Shown: one piece after another, positions 34,072 through 42,565 of the stretch
How the letters are laid out: every line of letters starts with the position of its first letter
Position numbering within the stretch: position 1 is the first letter of the stretch
DNA from: an uncultured Bacteroides sp.
GTDB lineage: Bacteria > Bacteroidota > Bacteroidia > Bacteroidales > Bacteroidaceae
DNA length: 42,713 nt
Reading direction: 5' to 3'
NCBI GenBank assembly: GCA_947038155.1
Contig: CAMQVH010000022.1
Span: 1-42,713, forward strand
Position numbers and translations under genes: made by a program
The notes under the pieces: model-generated
Seen by the model: only the letters and a program-made list of their open reading frames with translations
Told to the model about the DNA's origin: nothing
Database searches by the model: none

Positions 34072-35058
34072 ATGAAGAAAAATATCCTTTTTTTCTATTG
34101 CTTGCTGGTAGTAGCGGTAGTTAGTCTGAAAGCTCAGGAAATACGCCCCATGCCTGCTGATTCGGCTTATGGGGTAGTACACATTTCTGTTTGTAATATG
34201 CGCAATGAAGGTAAGTTTACGTCCGGGATGAGTACGCAGGCGCTGCTTGGAATGCCGGTCAAGGTATTGCAATATACCGGCTGGTATGAGATTCAGACTC
34301 CGGATGACTATACGGGATGGGTACACCGGATGGTGATTACTCCGATGTCGAAAGAGCAATACGATGAATGGAACCGTGCTGAGAAGATCGTGGTGACTTC
34401 CCACTACGGATTTACGTACGAAAAACCGGATGATGACTCTCAGACCGTATCGGATGTCGTTGCCGGCAACCGTCTGAAGTGGGAGGGGAGCAAAGGGCGC
34501 TTTTACAAAGTGTCTTATCCCGACGGTCGCCAGGCATATATCTCCAAACATATTTCACAACCCGAAACGAAGTGGAGAGCTTCATTGAAACAGGATGTCG
34601 AAAGCATTATTCAAACCGCCTATACAATGATCGGAATCCCCTATCTGTGGGCGGGAACTTCTTCGAAAGGAGTCGATTGCAGTGGTTTGGTCCGGACAGT
34701 GCTTTTTATGCACGATATAATCATCCCGAGAGATGCGTCACAACAGGCTTATGTAGGCGAACGCATTGAAATCGCTCCTGATTTCTCCAACGTGCAATGC
34801 GGAGATCTCGTCTTTTTCGGTCGCAAAGCCACAGCCGACCGCAAAGAAGGCATTTCGCACGTCGGCATCTATCTGGGCAACAAACGCTTCATCCATGCCT
34901 TGGGAGACGTACATATCAGCAGCTTTGATCCCGAAGACGAGTACTACGACGAGTTCAACACCGGCCGTCTGCTTTTTGCCACCCGCTTCCTGCCTTATAT
35001 AAATAAGGAGAAAGGTATGAATACCACTGACCATAACTCCTATTATCTATATGACTAA
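34072..35058 (+). CDS. SH3-domain NlpC/P60 murein peptidase
   Basis: 328 residues from ATG 34072, with signal peptide MKKNILFFYCLLVVAVVSLKAQ. Bacterial SH3-like repeats at about 30-165 (VVHISVCNMRNEGKFTSGMS, then WYEIQTPDDYTGWVHR). The NlpC/P60 catalytic domain spans about 180-320: catalytic C203 in GVDCSGLVRTVL and histidine H263 in GISHVGIYLG. Such enzymes (YkfC type) cut gamma-D-glutamyl-diamino acid bonds in murein peptides, releasing L-Ala-D-Glu. The next gene, 32 bases on, is a dipeptide epimerase acting on that product, so the two form a murein peptide scavenging unit. Confidence 0.93.
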   Translation: MKKNILFFYCLLVVAVVSLKAQEIRPMPADSAYGVVHISVCNMRNEGKFTSGMSTQALLGMPVKVLQYTGWYEIQTPDDYTGWVHRMVITPMSKEQYDEWNRAEKIVVTSHYGFTYEKPDDDSQTVSDVVAGNRLKWEGSKGRFYKVSYPDGRQAYISKHISQPETKWRASLKQDVESIIQTAYTMIGIPYLWAGTSSKGVDCSGLVRTVLFMHDIIIPRDASQQAYVGERIEIAPDFSNVQCGDLVFFGRKATADRKEGISHVGIYLGNKRFIHALGDVHISSFDPEDEYYDEFNTGRLLFATRFLPYINKEKGMNTTDHNSYYLYD

Positions 35059-35090
35059 TCATTATCCATTATCAATTATCCATTCAACAA

Positions 35091-36242
35091 ATGCTAAATA
35101 GAAGAGATTTCCTGAAAACGGCCGCCTTTGCAACTTTAGGTTCCGGAATAGCTGTCAGTCAGGCATTGGCGGGAGAATCTATAACTTCCACCATTCATAT
35201 AAACAAACAGGGTATGGGAGGAAAGATGAAAATGACTTTTTTCCCTTATGAGTTAAAGTTGAGGCACGTCTTTACGGTAGCCACTTATTCGCGCACCACC
35301 ACACCCGATGTACAGGTAGAAATCGAGTATGAGGGAGTGACCGGGTATGGAGAGGCGTCAATGCCCCCTTATCTTGGGGAAACGGTGGAGTCGGTGATGA
35401 ACTTCCTTAAAAAAGTAAATCTGGAGCAATTCAGTGATCCTTTTCAGTTAGAGGACATTTTGTCATACGTTGACAGTCTGTCGCCGAAAGACACGGCGGC
35501 AAAGGCAGCGGTAGATATTGCCCTTCATGATTTGGTGGGAAAGCTGCTGGGAGCTCCGTGGCATAAGATATGGGGATTGAATAAGGAAAAGACCCCTTCC
35601 ACCACTTTTACGATCGGTATCGATACGCCCGATGTAGTTCGTGCCAAAACAAAAGAATGTGCAGACCGGTTTAATATATTAAAGGTAAAGTTGGGGAGAG
35701 ACAACGATAAGGAAATGATAGAGACGATCCGTTCGGTGACAGACCTTCCGATTGCCATAGATGCCAACCAAGGGTGGAAAGACCGCCAATATGCGCTCGA
35801 TATGATCCATTGGCTGAAGGAGAAGGGGATTGTGATGATAGAGCAGCCCATGCCGAAGGAGCAACTGGATGACATAGCTTGGGTGACGCAGCAAAGCCCT
35901 CTGCCGGTGTTTGCCGATGAGTCGTTACAGCGTTTAAAGGATGTGGCCGCTTTGAAAGGCGCATTTACGGGAATCAACATCAAACTGATGAAATGTACCG
36001 GTATGCGTGAAGCATGGAAGATGGTGACGCTAGCGCACGCTTTGGGAATGCGCGTGATGGTGGGCTGCATGACGGAGACTTCGTGTGCGATATCTGCCGC
36101 CTCGCAATTTTCTCCGGCGGTCGATTTTGCCGATCTCGATGGCAACCTGCTCATCTCCAACGATCGCTTTAAAGGGGTAGAAGTGGTGAAGGGGAAAATC
36201 ACCTTGAATGACTTACCCGGAATCGGTGTCATGAAAATCTGA
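35091..36242 (+). CDS. L-Ala-D/L-Glu (dipeptide) epimerase, enolase superfamily, with Tat-like leader
   Basis: 383 residues. Enolase-superfamily catalytic set: K198/K200 in LKVKLG, metal ligands D224 (IAIDANQG), E251 (MIEQPM) and D276 (FADESL), and general base K298 (INIKLMK). The order matches muconate-lactonising-type dipeptide epimerases, which turn L-Ala-D-Glu into L-Ala-L-Glu. The leader LNRRDFLKTAAFATLGSG has a twin-arginine pattern followed by a hydrophobic stretch and an ALAG cleavage site. Export would be unusual, since characterised epimerases such as YcjG and YkfB are cytoplasmic. I recall a B. thetaiotaomicron homologue (BT_1313) studied as a dipeptide epimerase. Confidence 0.92.
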   Translation: MLNRRDFLKTAAFATLGSGIAVSQALAGESITSTIHINKQGMGGKMKMTFFPYELKLRHVFTVATYSRTTTPDVQVEIEYEGVTGYGEASMPPYLGETVESVMNFLKKVNLEQFSDPFQLEDILSYVDSLSPKDTAAKAAVDIALHDLVGKLLGAPWHKIWGLNKEKTPSTTFTIGIDTPDVVRAKTKECADRFNILKVKLGRDNDKEMIETIRSVTDLPIAIDANQGWKDRQYALDMIHWLKEKGIVMIEQPMPKEQLDDIAWVTQQSPLPVFADESLQRLKDVAALKGAFTGINIKLMKCTGMREAWKMVTLAHALGMRVMVGCMTETSCAISAASQFSPAVDFADLDGNLLISNDRFKGVEVVKGKITLNDLPGIGVMKI

Positions 36243-36255
36243 TCTTACTGAATGA

Positions 36256-36283
36256 ATGTCAGACTGTTAAAGCCATCTGACAT
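36256..36283 (+). terminator. Short hairpin after the epimerase gene
   Basis: ATGTCAGA pairs with TCTGACAT around a 12-base loop. No T-tract follows, so termination is uncertain. Confidence 0.4.
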
Positions 36284-36461
36284 ACAACGAATGTAAATTT
36301 GTCAGTTGCTGTCGTTAAGCGCTGTTAAGCCTCAAATATTCTCTGTTAAAAGAGGACAAAAAAGAGTGACAAGTAGAATAAGTGAACGATATTTGTTATT
36401 ATTTTAACGTCGTAAAAGTTAAAACAATGTCGAATATTAACATTTTAAAGAATTATAAATC

Positions 36462-38000
36462 ATGAAACAGACAACAAAGAACATTCTGGGAGTAGGAGCT
36501 ATTATTCTTCTTAGCTCAGGAGTTGCAGGATTGACAACTTACAAATTGTTGCAATCCAATGATGCTGCCAAGGAGACATCTTTTAATGAGATGTTCCAGC
36601 AGAATCCCAATGTCAAATTGGCTGCTTTTGACGCGGTAAACGCTCAACCGGTTGACTTGACACAAGCTGCGGAGAATTCGCTTCATGCTGTCGTACATAT
36701 AAAGTCTACTCAGGAAGCTAAAACAAGAACCGTTCAGCAAGCGCCGGATATTTTTGACTTCTTCTTTGGAGACGGACGCGGACAGCAGCGTCAGGTACAA
36801 TCCCAGCCTCGTGTTGGCTTTGGTTCCGGAGTCATCATTTCAAAAGACGGATATATCGTGACCAACAATCACGTAATTGAAGGTGCCGATGAGATCAGTG
36901 TGAAGCTGAATGATAACCGTGAGTTCAGAGGACGTGTGATCGGTACTGACCCGAGCACAGACCTTGCTCTGATCAAGATTGAGTCTGATGATGATCTGCC
37001 TACTATTCCGGTCGGAGATTCCGAAACACTGAAAGTAGGAGAGTGGGTACTCGCTGTAGGAAATCCCTTCAATTTGAACTCTACAGTGACAGCAGGTATC
37101 GTAAGTGCCAAAGCCCGTACTTTGGGAGTATACAATGGTGGTATTGAATCTTTCATCCAGACAGATGCCGCTATCAACCAAGGGAATAGTGGTGGTGCAC
37201 TGGTGAATGCGAAAGGCGAACTGGTAGGTATCAACTCCGTGTTGTCTTCACCTACGGGAGCATACGCAGGATACGGCTTCGCTATTCCTACCAGCATCAT
37301 GACTAAGGTAGTTGCCGACCTGAAACAATATGGAACGGTACAGCGTGCCCTCCTTGGCATCAAGGGAGCTTCTTTGGGCAGCAGCATCATGGAAGACCAG
37401 AGTCCTATCGATAAGTCCGGTACTACACTGCGTGATAAAGCGAAAGAATTTGGCGTGGTAGACGGCGTATGGGTACGTGAAATCGTTGATAACGGTTCGG
37501 CTGCCGGTGCTGATATCAAGGTAGACGACGTCATTGTCGGTGTGGATAACAAGAAAGTACATAATTTTGCCGACCTGCAGGAAGCATTGGCTAAACACCG
37601 TCCGGGCGATAAGGTAACTGTGAAACTGGTTCGTGACAAGAAAGAAAAGTCAGTAGAAGTGACGCTGAAGAACGAACAGGGTACTACCAAGATTGTGAAG
37701 GAAGCAGGCATGGAAATTCTGGGTGCTGCATTCAAAGAGTTGCCGGATGACTTGAAGAAACAGCTGAACCTCGGCTATGGTCTGCAAGTGACAGGCGTTT
37801 CTTCCGGTAAGATGTCAGATGCAGGAGTTCGCAAAGGTTTCATCATCCTGAAAGCTAACGACCAGCCGATGCGCAAAGTAAGCGATCTGGAAGAAGTGAT
37901 GAAAGCCGCTGTTAAGTCTCCGAATCAGGTATTGTTCCTGACCGGCGTATTCCCGTCCGGCAAGCGCGGATACTTTGCAGTAGACCTGACTCAGGAATAA
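36462..38000 (+). CDS. Do family periplasmic serine protease (HtrA/DegQ)
   Basis: 512 residues. The N-terminal hydrophobic segment (about 8-27) is a signal peptide or anchor. Trypsin-like catalytic triad: H137 (TNNHVIEGADE), D167 (STDLALIKI), S243 (QGNSGGALVN). Two PDZ domains follow: the first has GVWVREIVDNGSAAGADI and VIVGVDNKKV, the second GLQVTGVSSG and GFIILKANDQ. It degrades or chaperones misfolded envelope proteins as an oligomer. The leader is a ~220-base AT-rich stretch with GATATTTG near 36390 as a one-mismatch -7 box. A terminator follows at 38054. Confidence 0.95.
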   Translation: MKQTTKNILGVGAIILLSSGVAGLTTYKLLQSNDAAKETSFNEMFQQNPNVKLAAFDAVNAQPVDLTQAAENSLHAVVHIKSTQEAKTRTVQQAPDIFDFFFGDGRGQQRQVQSQPRVGFGSGVIISKDGYIVTNNHVIEGADEISVKLNDNREFRGRVIGTDPSTDLALIKIESDDDLPTIPVGDSETLKVGEWVLAVGNPFNLNSTVTAGIVSAKARTLGVYNGGIESFIQTDAAINQGNSGGALVNAKGELVGINSVLSSPTGAYAGYGFAIPTSIMTKVVADLKQYGTVQRALLGIKGASLGSSIMEDQSPIDKSGTTLRDKAKEFGVVDGVWVREIVDNGSAAGADIKVDDVIVGVDNKKVHNFADLQEALAKHRPGDKVTVKLVRDKKEKSVEVTLKNEQGTTKIVKEAGMEILGAAFKELPDDLKKQLNLGYGLQVTGVSSGKMSDAGVRKGFIILKANDQPMRKVSDLEEVMKAAVKSPNQVLFLTGVFPSGKRGYFAVDLTQE

Positions 38001-38053
38001 GTTATAAATTAAGGTAAGAAGATTGTAGGATAAGCTAATGAAATAGAAAAAGG

Positions 38054-38086
38054 ATGCCGTCACACAACTTGTCGGCATTCTTTTTT
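38054..38086 (+). terminator. Intrinsic terminator after htrA/degQ
   Basis: ATGCCG (38054-38059) pairs with CGGCAT (38073-38078), followed after TC by six T residues. Confidence 0.8.
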
Positions 38087-38151
38087 GTTTTATTAGTTGA
38101 AAATATAGTGAAAAAGTTGCCTAAATATGTATGTTAACAAATTATTTGTCG

Positions 38152-38159
38152 TAACTTTG
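38152..38159 (+). promoter_or_regulatory. -7 box TAACTTTG for rpoD
   Basis: TAACTTTG matches TAnnTTTG, 23 bases before the ATG at 38183, implying a short leader of about 17 bases. Confidence 0.65.
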
Positions 38160-38182
38160 CACTCCAAATCTGTTTTTAAAGA

Positions 38183-39043
38183 ATGAGACAACTAAAGATT
38201 ACCAAAAGTATCACTAACAGAGAGAGCGCTTCTCTTGACAAGTATTTGCAGGAAATCGGCCGTGAGGACCTGATTACAGTCGAGGAAGAAGTGGAACTCG
38301 CTCAGCGCATTCGTAAGGGTGACCGTGTAGCATTGGAAAAATTGACACGTGCCAATCTTCGTTTCGTCGTATCTGTGGCCAAGCAGTACCAGAACCAGGG
38401 TTTGAGTTTGCCTGACTTGATTAATGAAGGCAATTTAGGATTGATCAAGGCCGCCGAAAAGTTTGATGAAACACGTGGATTCAAGTTTATCAGCTACGCT
38501 GTATGGTGGATTCGCCAGTCTATTCTGCAAGCATTGGCAGAGCAGTCGCGTATTGTTCGTCTCCCGTTGAATCAGGTAGGTTCGCTGAATAAGATCAGCA
38601 AAGCCTTCTCAAAGTTCGAACAGGAAAACGAGCGGCGTCCGTCTCCCGAAGAGTTGGCAGATGAACTGGAAATTCCGGTTGACAAGATCTCTGATACGCT
38701 GAAGGTATCCGGCCGTCATATTTCGGTGGATGCGCCTTTCGTGGAAGGAGAAGACAACAGCCTGTTGGATGTGTTGGTAAACGACGATTCGCCTATGGCG
38801 GACCGCTCTCTGGTTAATGAGTCTCTTGCGAGGGAAATTGATAGAGCTCTTTCTACGTTAACCGAACGCGAAAAAGAAATCATACAGATGTTTTTCGGTA
38901 TCGGACAACAAGAAATGACATTGGAAGAAATCGGCGATAAGTTTGGCCTCACACGTGAGCGCGTTCGTCAGATTAAAGAAAAAGCAATTAGAAGACTAAG
39001 ACAAAGTAATCGTAGTAAATTGCTCAAATCCTACTTGGGATAA
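38183..39043 (+). CDS. rpoD: Primary RNA polymerase sigma factor (sigma-ABfr type)
   Basis: 286 residues, much shorter than E. coli RpoD because region 1.1 and the non-conserved insert are absent; this is the normal Bacteroidetes form. Region 1.2: [20 protein letters not shown]. Region 2: [37 protein letters not shown], and [16 protein letters not shown] (-10 recognition). Region 3: [13 protein letters not shown]. Region 4.2: [20 protein letters not shown]. It reads the TAnnTTTG-type promoters noted across the window. Monocistronic between a -7 box and a long terminator hairpin. Confidence 0.96.
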   Translation: MRQLKITKSITNRESASLDKYLQEIGREDLITVEEEVELAQRIRKGDRVALEKLTRANLRFVVSVAKQYQNQGLSLPDLINEGNLGLIKAAEKFDETRGFKFISYAVWWIRQSILQALAEQSRIVRLPLNQVGSLNKISKAFSKFEQENERRPSPEELADELEIPVDKISDTLKVSGRHISVDAPFVEGEDNSLLDVLVNDDSPMADRSLVNESLAREIDRALSTLTEREKEIIQMFFGIGQQEMTLEEIGDKFGLTRERVRQIKEKAIRRLRQSNRSKLLKSYLG

Positions 39044-39076
39044 GTGAGGAATATCAGTTTCTGAAAAAAAATTAGG

Positions 39077-39136
39077 GTCGCATAAGTTGCACTTCTTGGA
39101 GTAATCATCTGAAGAATGTACTTATGCGACTTTTTA
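39077..39136 (+). terminator. Long terminator hairpin after rpoD
   Basis: GTCGCATAAG (39077-39086) pairs with CTTATGCGAC (39121-39130); an inner stem TTCTT/GAAGAA continues it. Five T residues follow. Confidence 0.8.
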
Positions 39137-39176
39137 TTTAGCCGTTATTCGTCAATACTATACTATGCACCATTTT

Positions 39177-39758
39177 ATGAAGAAGTCTGCTCTGATATTA
39201 TTCACGCTTGTTGGTCTGGGCATTGGCGTCGTAGCCAAAGCCGAACGACCCTTGCGGGAAAAGGCCCTTGCGGCGAAAACCTATTGCGTAGAGAAAGGGT
39301 TTAATACGAATTATTGCTTTCTGGTAGATTTCAGCATTCCTTCCGGTAAGAAACGTTTCTTTGTCTGGGATTTCAAAGGCGATTCCATCAAATATTCAAG
39401 TCTGTGTGCTCATGGATATGGCAAGGAGAGCACGCCGAAGAAACCGGTATATAGTAATGTGGAAGGCAGCTATTGCTCTTCTTTGGGGAAGTATAAGGTA
39501 GGAATCCGTTCGTATAGTAAATGGGGGATTAATGTACATTATAAACTGCATGGATTGGAATCGACCAACAGCAATGCTTTCAAGCGTTATATTGTGCTTC
39601 ATTCGTACACTCCGGTACCGACTTTGGAGATATACCCCATGCATCTTCCATTGGGGATCAGCCAGGGATGTCCTGTGATCTGTGATGACGTGATGCGGAA
39701 GGTCGATGCGCTGCTGAAAGCCGAGAAGAAGCCTGTGTTGCTATGGATATATGAATAG
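39177..39758 (+). CDS. Murein L,D-transpeptidase catalytic domain family protein (YkuD-like)
   Basis: 193 residues from ATG 39177 (MKKSALILFTLVGLGIGVVAKA, signal peptide); an ATG 12 bases upstream (MHHF) is an alternative. The catalytic region contains FFVWDFKGDSI, CAHGYGKESTPKKPVYSN, KYKVGIRSYSKWG, the histidine in YIVLHSYTPVP, and GISQGCPVI with the nucleophilic cysteine near residue 165. Members cross-link or modify murein (3-3 bonds, or attachment). Signal peptide indicates periplasmic action. No good -7 box is seen directly upstream. Confidence 0.85.
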   Translation: MKKSALILFTLVGLGIGVVAKAERPLREKALAAKTYCVEKGFNTNYCFLVDFSIPSGKKRFFVWDFKGDSIKYSSLCAHGYGKESTPKKPVYSNVEGSYCSSLGKYKVGIRSYSKWGINVHYKLHGLESTNSNAFKRYIVLHSYTPVPTLEIYPMHLPLGISQGCPVICDDVMRKVDALLKAEKKPVLLWIYE

Positions 39759-39805
39759 AAATACTAAATCTTAATGATAAATAGATGATATTTCCTCTTT
39801 TTTGT

Positions 39806-39813
39806 TACCTTTG
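39806..39813 (+). promoter_or_regulatory. -7 box TACCTTTG for the small secreted protein gene
   Basis: TACCTTTG fits TAnnTTTG and lies 21 bases before the ATG at 39835; it falls inside the in-frame extension from 39802, showing the shorter start is right. Confidence 0.65.
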
Positions 39814-39834
39814 TCACAATTAAAAATTTATGAT

Positions 39835-40236
39835 ATGAAATATGTAAAAATACTATTTGCAATGGCACTTGTGTTGACAATGTGCTCGGCTTTCTCTTTA
39901 AAGAAAGACCACTCAAAAACAGTTTATGCCTTCGGAATTGCCGCTTCCTTTACGGATACAGTCGTGTATTTTACGGATATTCAAATATTGGATAGCGCAA
40001 AGGTTAGCAAGGAAGGTTTTCTGACTCATCGTGATCTGTATAGCTATCAGCTGAAGAATTATGTGGAAGATAACGGACTGCAGCAGAATAGTACCTGTAT
40101 GATCTATTTCTCAGAAAACAGAAAAAAGTTGGAGAAAGAAGCAACGAAGATTCTGAGTAAATATAAAAGGAACAGGAATACCACAGTAACACGGATTGAT
40201 ACTGATAAATTCCACTTTATAAAACCGGAAGAGTAA
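39835..40236 (+). CDS. Small secreted protein of unknown function
   Basis: 133 residues; I do not recognise a named family. N-terminal signal MKYVKILFAMALVLTMCSAF has a cysteine at 17, but LTMCS is only a weak lipobox. The mature part is an alpha/beta protein of about 110 residues: VYAFGIAASFTDTVVYFTDI, a helix around YSYQLKNYVEDNG, CMIYFSE, and a strongly basic helix KKLEKEATKILSKYKRNRN. The pattern (strand, asked-for helix, strand, helix) suggests a compact single domain. It has its own promoter and a strong terminator, so it is expressed alone. Confidence 0.75.
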   Translation: MKYVKILFAMALVLTMCSAFSLKKDHSKTVYAFGIAASFTDTVVYFTDIQILDSAKVSKEGFLTHRDLYSYQLKNYVEDNGLQQNSTCMIYFSENRKKLEKEATKILSKYKRNRNTTVTRIDTDKFHFIKPEE

Positions 40237-40255
40237 AAGATTAATTGTTAATATG

Positions 40256-40290
40256 ATAAGAGATGCAGGTTTGCATCTCTTATTTTTTTA
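40256..40290 (+). terminator. Intrinsic terminator after the small secreted protein gene
   Basis: A perfect 12-bp stem: ATAAGAGATGCA (40256-40267) with TGCATCTCTTAT (40272-40283), then seven T residues. Confidence 0.9.
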
Positions 40291-40296
40291 TCTTTG
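40289..40296 (+). promoter_or_regulatory. -7 box TATCTTTG for the clostripain-like gene
   Basis: TATCTTTG lies 24 bases before ATG 40321 and directly abuts the upstream terminator T-tract. Confidence 0.6.
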
Positions 40297-40320
40297 TGGC
40301 CGTAACTAATTGGAAATCTA

Positions 40321-41534
40321 ATGAAAAAGATTAAAATATTATCCCTTCTCATGGGTTTGGCTGCGTTGTTTGCAGCTTGTGAGAATAATGAAAACGAAGG
40401 TCCTGAAGGACCCGAACCACGTGAGCAGGTAGGACGTACAGTATTGGTCTATATCGTAGGGGATAATGGAGTTAGTGAGTTATCGAGCCTTTTTAAAGTC
40501 AACTTTAGCGATATGAAGGCGGGTATGGAAGAGGTTGATTATTCCAAGTGTAATTTGGTTGTTTATAGTGAGATGGTAAATGACGTTCCTCATCTGATTT
40601 CATTGAAACAGAAGAATGGTAAAGTAGTGGCTGATACTCTTTTTACTTATGATGAACAAAATCCGCTGGATAAGGAGGTGATGACCAGTGTTATTTCCCA
40701 AACGGTCAGTTATTTCCCTGCAGATAGTTATGGTTTTGTATTCTTGTCTCATAGCTCTTCATGGGTGCCGGCCAGTAATAATGCGAACTCTCGCTCCATC
40801 GGATATTATCGTAGGACTCAGATGAATATACCGGATTTCCGTGAAGCATTGTCCTCTGCTTTTCCAAAACCATTAAAATTCATATTGTTTGACTCATGTA
40901 ATATGCAATCTGTGGAAGTCGCCTATGAACTTCGTGACTGTGCCGAATATTTTATAGGTTCTCCTACGGAGATTCCGGGACCGGGGCACCTTATAAGGCA
41001 GTAGTACCGGAAATGTTTACTGAAACAAATTTGGCGACAAATATAGCAGAGGCGTATTATGGATATTATGAAAAATCTTATACAGGGGTTGCTCCTGTTA
41101 GTAATGAGAATTGGACGGGAGGAGTTGCTACTTCTGTGATAAAGAGTGCGGCTTTGGATAATTTGGCAGCGGCAACCAAGACAATTATTTCTAATTATAT
41201 TCAAGAGAAGAGGGAAGTAGACCGTAGCGATATATTAGCTTATGATTTTAACGATGACGCTAATTATGATTTTGAAAATTTGATCCGAAATTTGACAGGT
41301 GGAGTGGATAATGCGGATTATCGGTCTTGGTATACAGCCTTTGAAGCAGCTGTTGTATATAGGAAAACAACTCTCAAAAACTATTCCGGTATCATTCGTA
41401 GAATGTTTACTATGGAAGGTTCGGAAGGACTTTCTACATATATACCTACTGGCGAAAGTAATTCTACTATGAATACTTTCTATCGCACTTTGTCATGGTA
41501 CACTGCTGCCGGATGGGATGGAACCGGATGGTAA
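40321..41534 (+). pseudogene. Clostripain (peptidase C11) family lipoprotein, frameshifted
   Basis: Lipoprotein signal MKKIKILSLLMGLAALFAAC with lipidation cysteine at about residue 20 followed by an acidic stretch (ENNENEG), which resembles a Bacteroides surface-export signal. The C11 core has VYIVGDNG, the histidine in VFLSHSSSWVP and the cysteine in FDSCNMQSVEVAYEL. The frame stops at 41004. The protein continues in another frame (GAPYKAVVPEMF...) to TAA 41534. One extra G in the run 40983-40986 would restore EIPGPGAPYKAVV and give about 404 residues with both catalytic residues. So this is a one-base deletion, a phase-variable tract or a sequence error. C11 proteases cleave after basic residues; some are secreted virulence proteases (fragipain). 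Confidence 0.82.
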
Positions 41535-41668
41535 CTATCGGTTATGCAGCTTTCACTAATTGCAGAGCATTGGCAAGTATTGATACGGAGGCTGCGATTG
41601 TAACATACAGTAGCAGTAGTTGGAATTTCTATTTTAAAGAAATAACAAAAGATTTACTCCATCCATAA
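41528..41668 (+). other. Possible BspA-type leucine-rich repeat remnant
   Basis: A 46-codon frame overlapping the clostripain stop reads MVTIGYAAFTNCRALASID, close to the BspA/LRR_5 pattern (IG..AF..C..L.SI). Only one repeat unit is present and the rest shows no repeat. It could be a relic of a fused or neighbouring gene, or chance. Confidence 0.3.
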
Positions 41669-41695
41669 AATTCAGTAATTCAAATGATAACAAGC

Positions 41696-41730
41696 TTCCA
41701 TCGCTTTTCTTGGCAAGAAAGGTGGTGGAA
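41696..41730 (+). other. GU-containing RNA hairpin downstream of the clostripain pseudogene
   Basis: From 41696, TTCCATCGCTTTTCTT pairs with AAGAAAGGTGGTGGAA around a GGC loop. All 16 positions pair if three G-U wobbles are allowed on the + strand. The minus strand would have A-C mismatches, so the structure is for + strand RNA. A 27-codon frame (41684-41767, starting MITSFHRFSWQERWW) covers it. Confidence 0.4.
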
Positions 41731-42190
41731 CCTTTGTTTTGTCGCACTGTTTCGCCTGCATTTGTAAACCTTTGCCTGCTTATTCAAGTATGATGATAGC
41801 ATCTTTTCTCCATCCGTTCGTATTGTTTCGTAATAAGTAAACTACTTATGTATCCATATACCTCATTGCATTAATTTATTCAACAGAATTACGATATAAT
41901 AAAACTTAAGCAGATTTTTCCATTCCTTTTATTGTCTTTTTATTCCATACGTTTGTAAATAGCAGGCTTTCTTTCGTAGGTTTGTGTATTATTCACGTTC
42001 ACTAGTTCATGGATATTAATTATGTAGTCGTGATTTTTATCTATTCAATCCTTTACTTACACGTGAATATATATTAATGTATAAGGAAAATAGCTTTTAC
42101 AATTGCAGTGGAAAAAGATAGTCTGCAATGTCATTGTCAATCAGATAGTTACAGAAAAGTTTCAAAAAAGTGGTAGAAAATAGTCAGATA
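41731..42190. other. Gene-poor AT-rich region upstream of the rRNA promoters
   Basis: No frame here has family resemblance or a plausible ribosome-binding site. AT-rich throughout, with several A/T tracts (for example around 41930 and 42160) that could act as an upstream element for rRNA transcription. Beyond that I see nothing I can name. Confidence 0.5.
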
Positions 42191-42192
42191 TA

Positions 42193-42224
42193 TTTGGATT
42201 GTATAGCAAAACCTCGTACTTTTG
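42193..42224 (+). promoter_or_regulatory. rRNA operon promoter P1 (TTTG-N20-TACTTTTG)
   Basis: TTTG at 42193-42196, 20-base spacer, TACTTTTG at 42217-42224. It is followed by CACCCGCTTTCC, nearly the same initial sequence as at P2. Confidence 0.85.
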
Positions 42225-42316
42225 CACCCGCTTTCCAAGAGAGGAACAGCCTAACAATTGACATTCTGCTAAAGTTTAAGGATTCGGAAAATAAAAACAA
42301 AAAAACTTCGAAAAAG

Positions 42317-42349
42317 TTTGGATGTTATCTGAAAAAGTCCTTATCTTTG
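42317..42349 (+). promoter_or_regulatory. rRNA operon promoter P2 (TTTG-N21-TATCTTTG)
   Basis: TTTG at 42317-42320, 21-base spacer, TATCTTTG at 42342-42349, followed by CATCCGCTTTCG. Downstream, GTTCTTTGAAA at about 42393 resembles a boxA antitermination element in the leader. Confidence 0.85.
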
Positions 42350-42565
42350 CATCCGCTTTCGCTAAGAAAGCAGCGCGACAGAAGTCACGTTAGTTCTTTG
42401 AAATATTGATAAACAATACAAGTAGTACAAGAAAAAATAGAACCGTCAATACTTGTCTTATATGTAGTAATATGTATGAGTCATAAGGTATTAATGAAGT
42501 CAATAAATTGTACGGCATCCTGAACAGAGCAAGAATCAGCAGCAATGTTGATTAACAATACTTTT

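Noticed and set aside
36869..37735. 288-codon frame on - inside the HtrA/DegQ gene
   Set aside because: Serine/proline-rich shadow of a GC-richer coding strand; the plus-strand protease is complete with its catalytic triad.
42170..42409. 79-codon frame upstream of 16S rRNA
   Set aside because: It spans both rRNA promoters and the leader, so it cannot be a translated gene.
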